A stretch of 64,000 nt of DNA from Mycobacterium triplex (GTDB lineage Bacteria; Actinomycetota; Actinomycetes; Mycobacteriales; Mycobacteriaceae). A model generated the notes under the pieces. That model made no database searches and was not told the DNA's origin. It saw only the letters and a program-made list of their open reading frames with translations. Positions 63,083-64,000 of this stretch are shown in pieces (position 1 is the stretch's first letter; each line of letters begins with the position of its first letter). Location: the NCBI RefSeq assembly GCF_000689255.1, contig NZ_HG964446.1, positions 1,999,191 through 2,063,190 of the forward strand. The letters are read 5' to 3'. Made by a program: the position numbers and the translations under genes.

Positions 63083-64000
63083 ATGCGGGACTTCAGCGAA
63101 GTCAACTTCTTCACCGATTCCGGCGTGGCCGCGGACCCGTACCCCTATTACGAGTACTTGCGCGCACAGTGCCCGGTCGTGCCCGTGCCCAGCAGTGGCG
63201 TCGTCGCGGTGACCGGCTACGACGAACTTGTCGAGGTGTACCGGGACAGCGCCACGTACTCCGCGGTGAACTCATCTCTGGGGCCATTCCCGTTGCCGTT
63301 CAAGGTGGCCGGCGACGACATCTCGGACCTCATCGAATCCCACCGCGATCAATTTCCGATGAGTGAGCACCTCGTCTCGTTCGACCCGCCCCGGCACACC
63401 GCGCATCGCGCGTTGCTCAACGGGCTGTTCACCCCGAAGCGGCTCAAGGAGAACGAAGAGTTCATGTGGCGCCTCGCCGACCAGTTGATCGACGAGTTCG
63501 TCGCCGACGGGCGGTGTGAATTCGCCTCGGCGTTCGGCCAACCGTTTCCGCTGCTGGTGATCGCCGATTTGTTGGGAGTGCCCGAGGCCGACCATTCGAT
63601 GTTCCGTGACCTGTTGGCAGGCCGGGGGCCCGCGGAGGATCCGGATTGGGCCCAGCGTGATGATGACGGTTCAGTGAGCATGAATCCCCTTGCCTACCTG
63701 GATAAGTGGTTCACCGCGTACATCAGCGACCGGCGCGCGGCTCCTCGCCCGGACATCCTGACCGAGATGGCCACTCAACGTTTCCCGGACGGCTCGCTAC
63801 CCGACGTCGTCGATCTGGTCCGTATTGCCACGTTTCTGTTCATCGCGGGCCACGAGACGACCGCTCGGCTGCTGTCAAGCGCGCTACGCGTCTTGGCCGA
63901 GGATCCGGAGTTGCAGGATACGTTGCGCGGCAACCGCGAGCGCATTCCCAATTTCGTCGAGGAGATGTTGCGGCTGGAGAGCCCGATCAAGAGCGACTTC
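63083..64000 (+). CDS. Cytochrome P450, 3' end cut by window
   Basis: 306 residues to the window end, open throughout. Substrate-binding N-terminal half (VNFFTDSGVAADPYPYYEYLRAQCPV), I-helix FIAGHETTARLL near residue 255, and ExxR helix EEMLRLESP near 295. The heme Cys loop lies beyond the window. Divergent from tetR with the operator in between. Second P450 of the locus. Confidence 0.88.
   Translation, partial: MRDFSEVNFFTDSGVAADPYPYYEYLRAQCPVVPVPSSGVVAVTGYDELVEVYRDSATYSAVNSSLGPFPLPFKVAGDDISDLIESHRDQFPMSEHLVSFDPPRHTAHRALLNGLFTPKRLKENEEFMWRLADQLIDEFVADGRCEFASAFGQPFPLLVIADLLGVPEADHSMFRDLLAGRGPAEDPDWAQRDDDGSVSMNPLAYLDKWFTAYISDRRAAPRPDILTEMATQRFPDGSLPDVVDLVRIATFLFIAGHETTARLLSSALRVLAEDPELQDTLRGNRERIPNFVEEMLRLESPIKSDF

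Overview
The window is high-GC actinobacterial DNA and almost certainly comes from a Mycobacterium outside the tuberculosis complex (inference). The signs are an MmpS/MmpL pair, an LpdA-type quinone reductase, two F420-type luciferase-like oxidoreductases, two P450s with TetR and SDR partners, a DUF732 secreted protein, an ESX-associated DUF2580/WXG toxin locus, a methyltransferase of the phthiotriol/glycopeptidolipid type, and leaderless-looking genes. No rRNA, tRNA, CRISPR array or insertion sequence was seen.

Layout. 1-5354: truncated transaldolase, a stand-alone cytochrome aa3 subunit I, a Cys-rich copper-binding four-helix protein, a DUF5709 protein and LpdA. 5793-10040: a tightly coupled redox operon (type II NADH dehydrogenase-like flavoprotein, a 25-codon ORF, molybdopterin oxidoreductase, FAD/NAD reductase, DUF6510, RraA, RidA) ending in a strong hairpin. 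10259-11906: DUF421, an acetyltransferase-like gene and DUF417. 12178-20548: a regulator cluster with a MalT-like LuxR protein preceded by two translationally coupled small ORFs, a second large LuxR ATPase, the relic of a third, and an AcoR-like GAF/Fis regulator whose DNA-binding end is in the +1 frame behind a prfB-like slippery stop. 21285-29232: small proteins, an esterase, reductases, a cupin, an aldo-keto reductase and RidA. 29305-34258: MFS exporter, MmpS and MmpL. 34739-38193: acetyltransferase and an NTF2/SDR/cupin/NAD-binding operon. 38233-43646: Tat/lipoprotein amidase, a cNMP-domain thioredoxin-reductase-like protein without its CxxC, an Mrr-like nuclease, PstS and a coiled-coil protein. 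43693-49458 (minus): six-gene oxidoreductase/sulfotransferase/SDR/TetR operon. 49610-52793: ESX-type polymorphic toxin with two related immunity-like genes and a relic between them. 53051-59749: luciferase-like enzyme, methyltransferase, and a minus-strand phospholipid operon (CDP-alcohol transferase, acyltransferase, CdsA-like, ABC exporter). 59899-64000: DUF732 protein, P450, SDR, TetR and a divergent P450 cut by the window end.

The main result is a shared control element. Seven intergenic sites carry TCACCC-GGGTGA, exactly 11 nt, then GGGTGA-N7-TCACCC, then a CTCAnTAC-like box at a fixed distance. They lie before the copper protein, the redox operon, DUF417, the 21-kb small-protein genes, the 23-kb reductase pair, the acetyltransferase at 34.7 kb and the NTF2/SDR operon. 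This ties much of the first 38 kb into one apparent regulon of redox and stress functions. The LuxR and AcoR-type regulators in the middle are obvious candidate controllers, but that link is inference.
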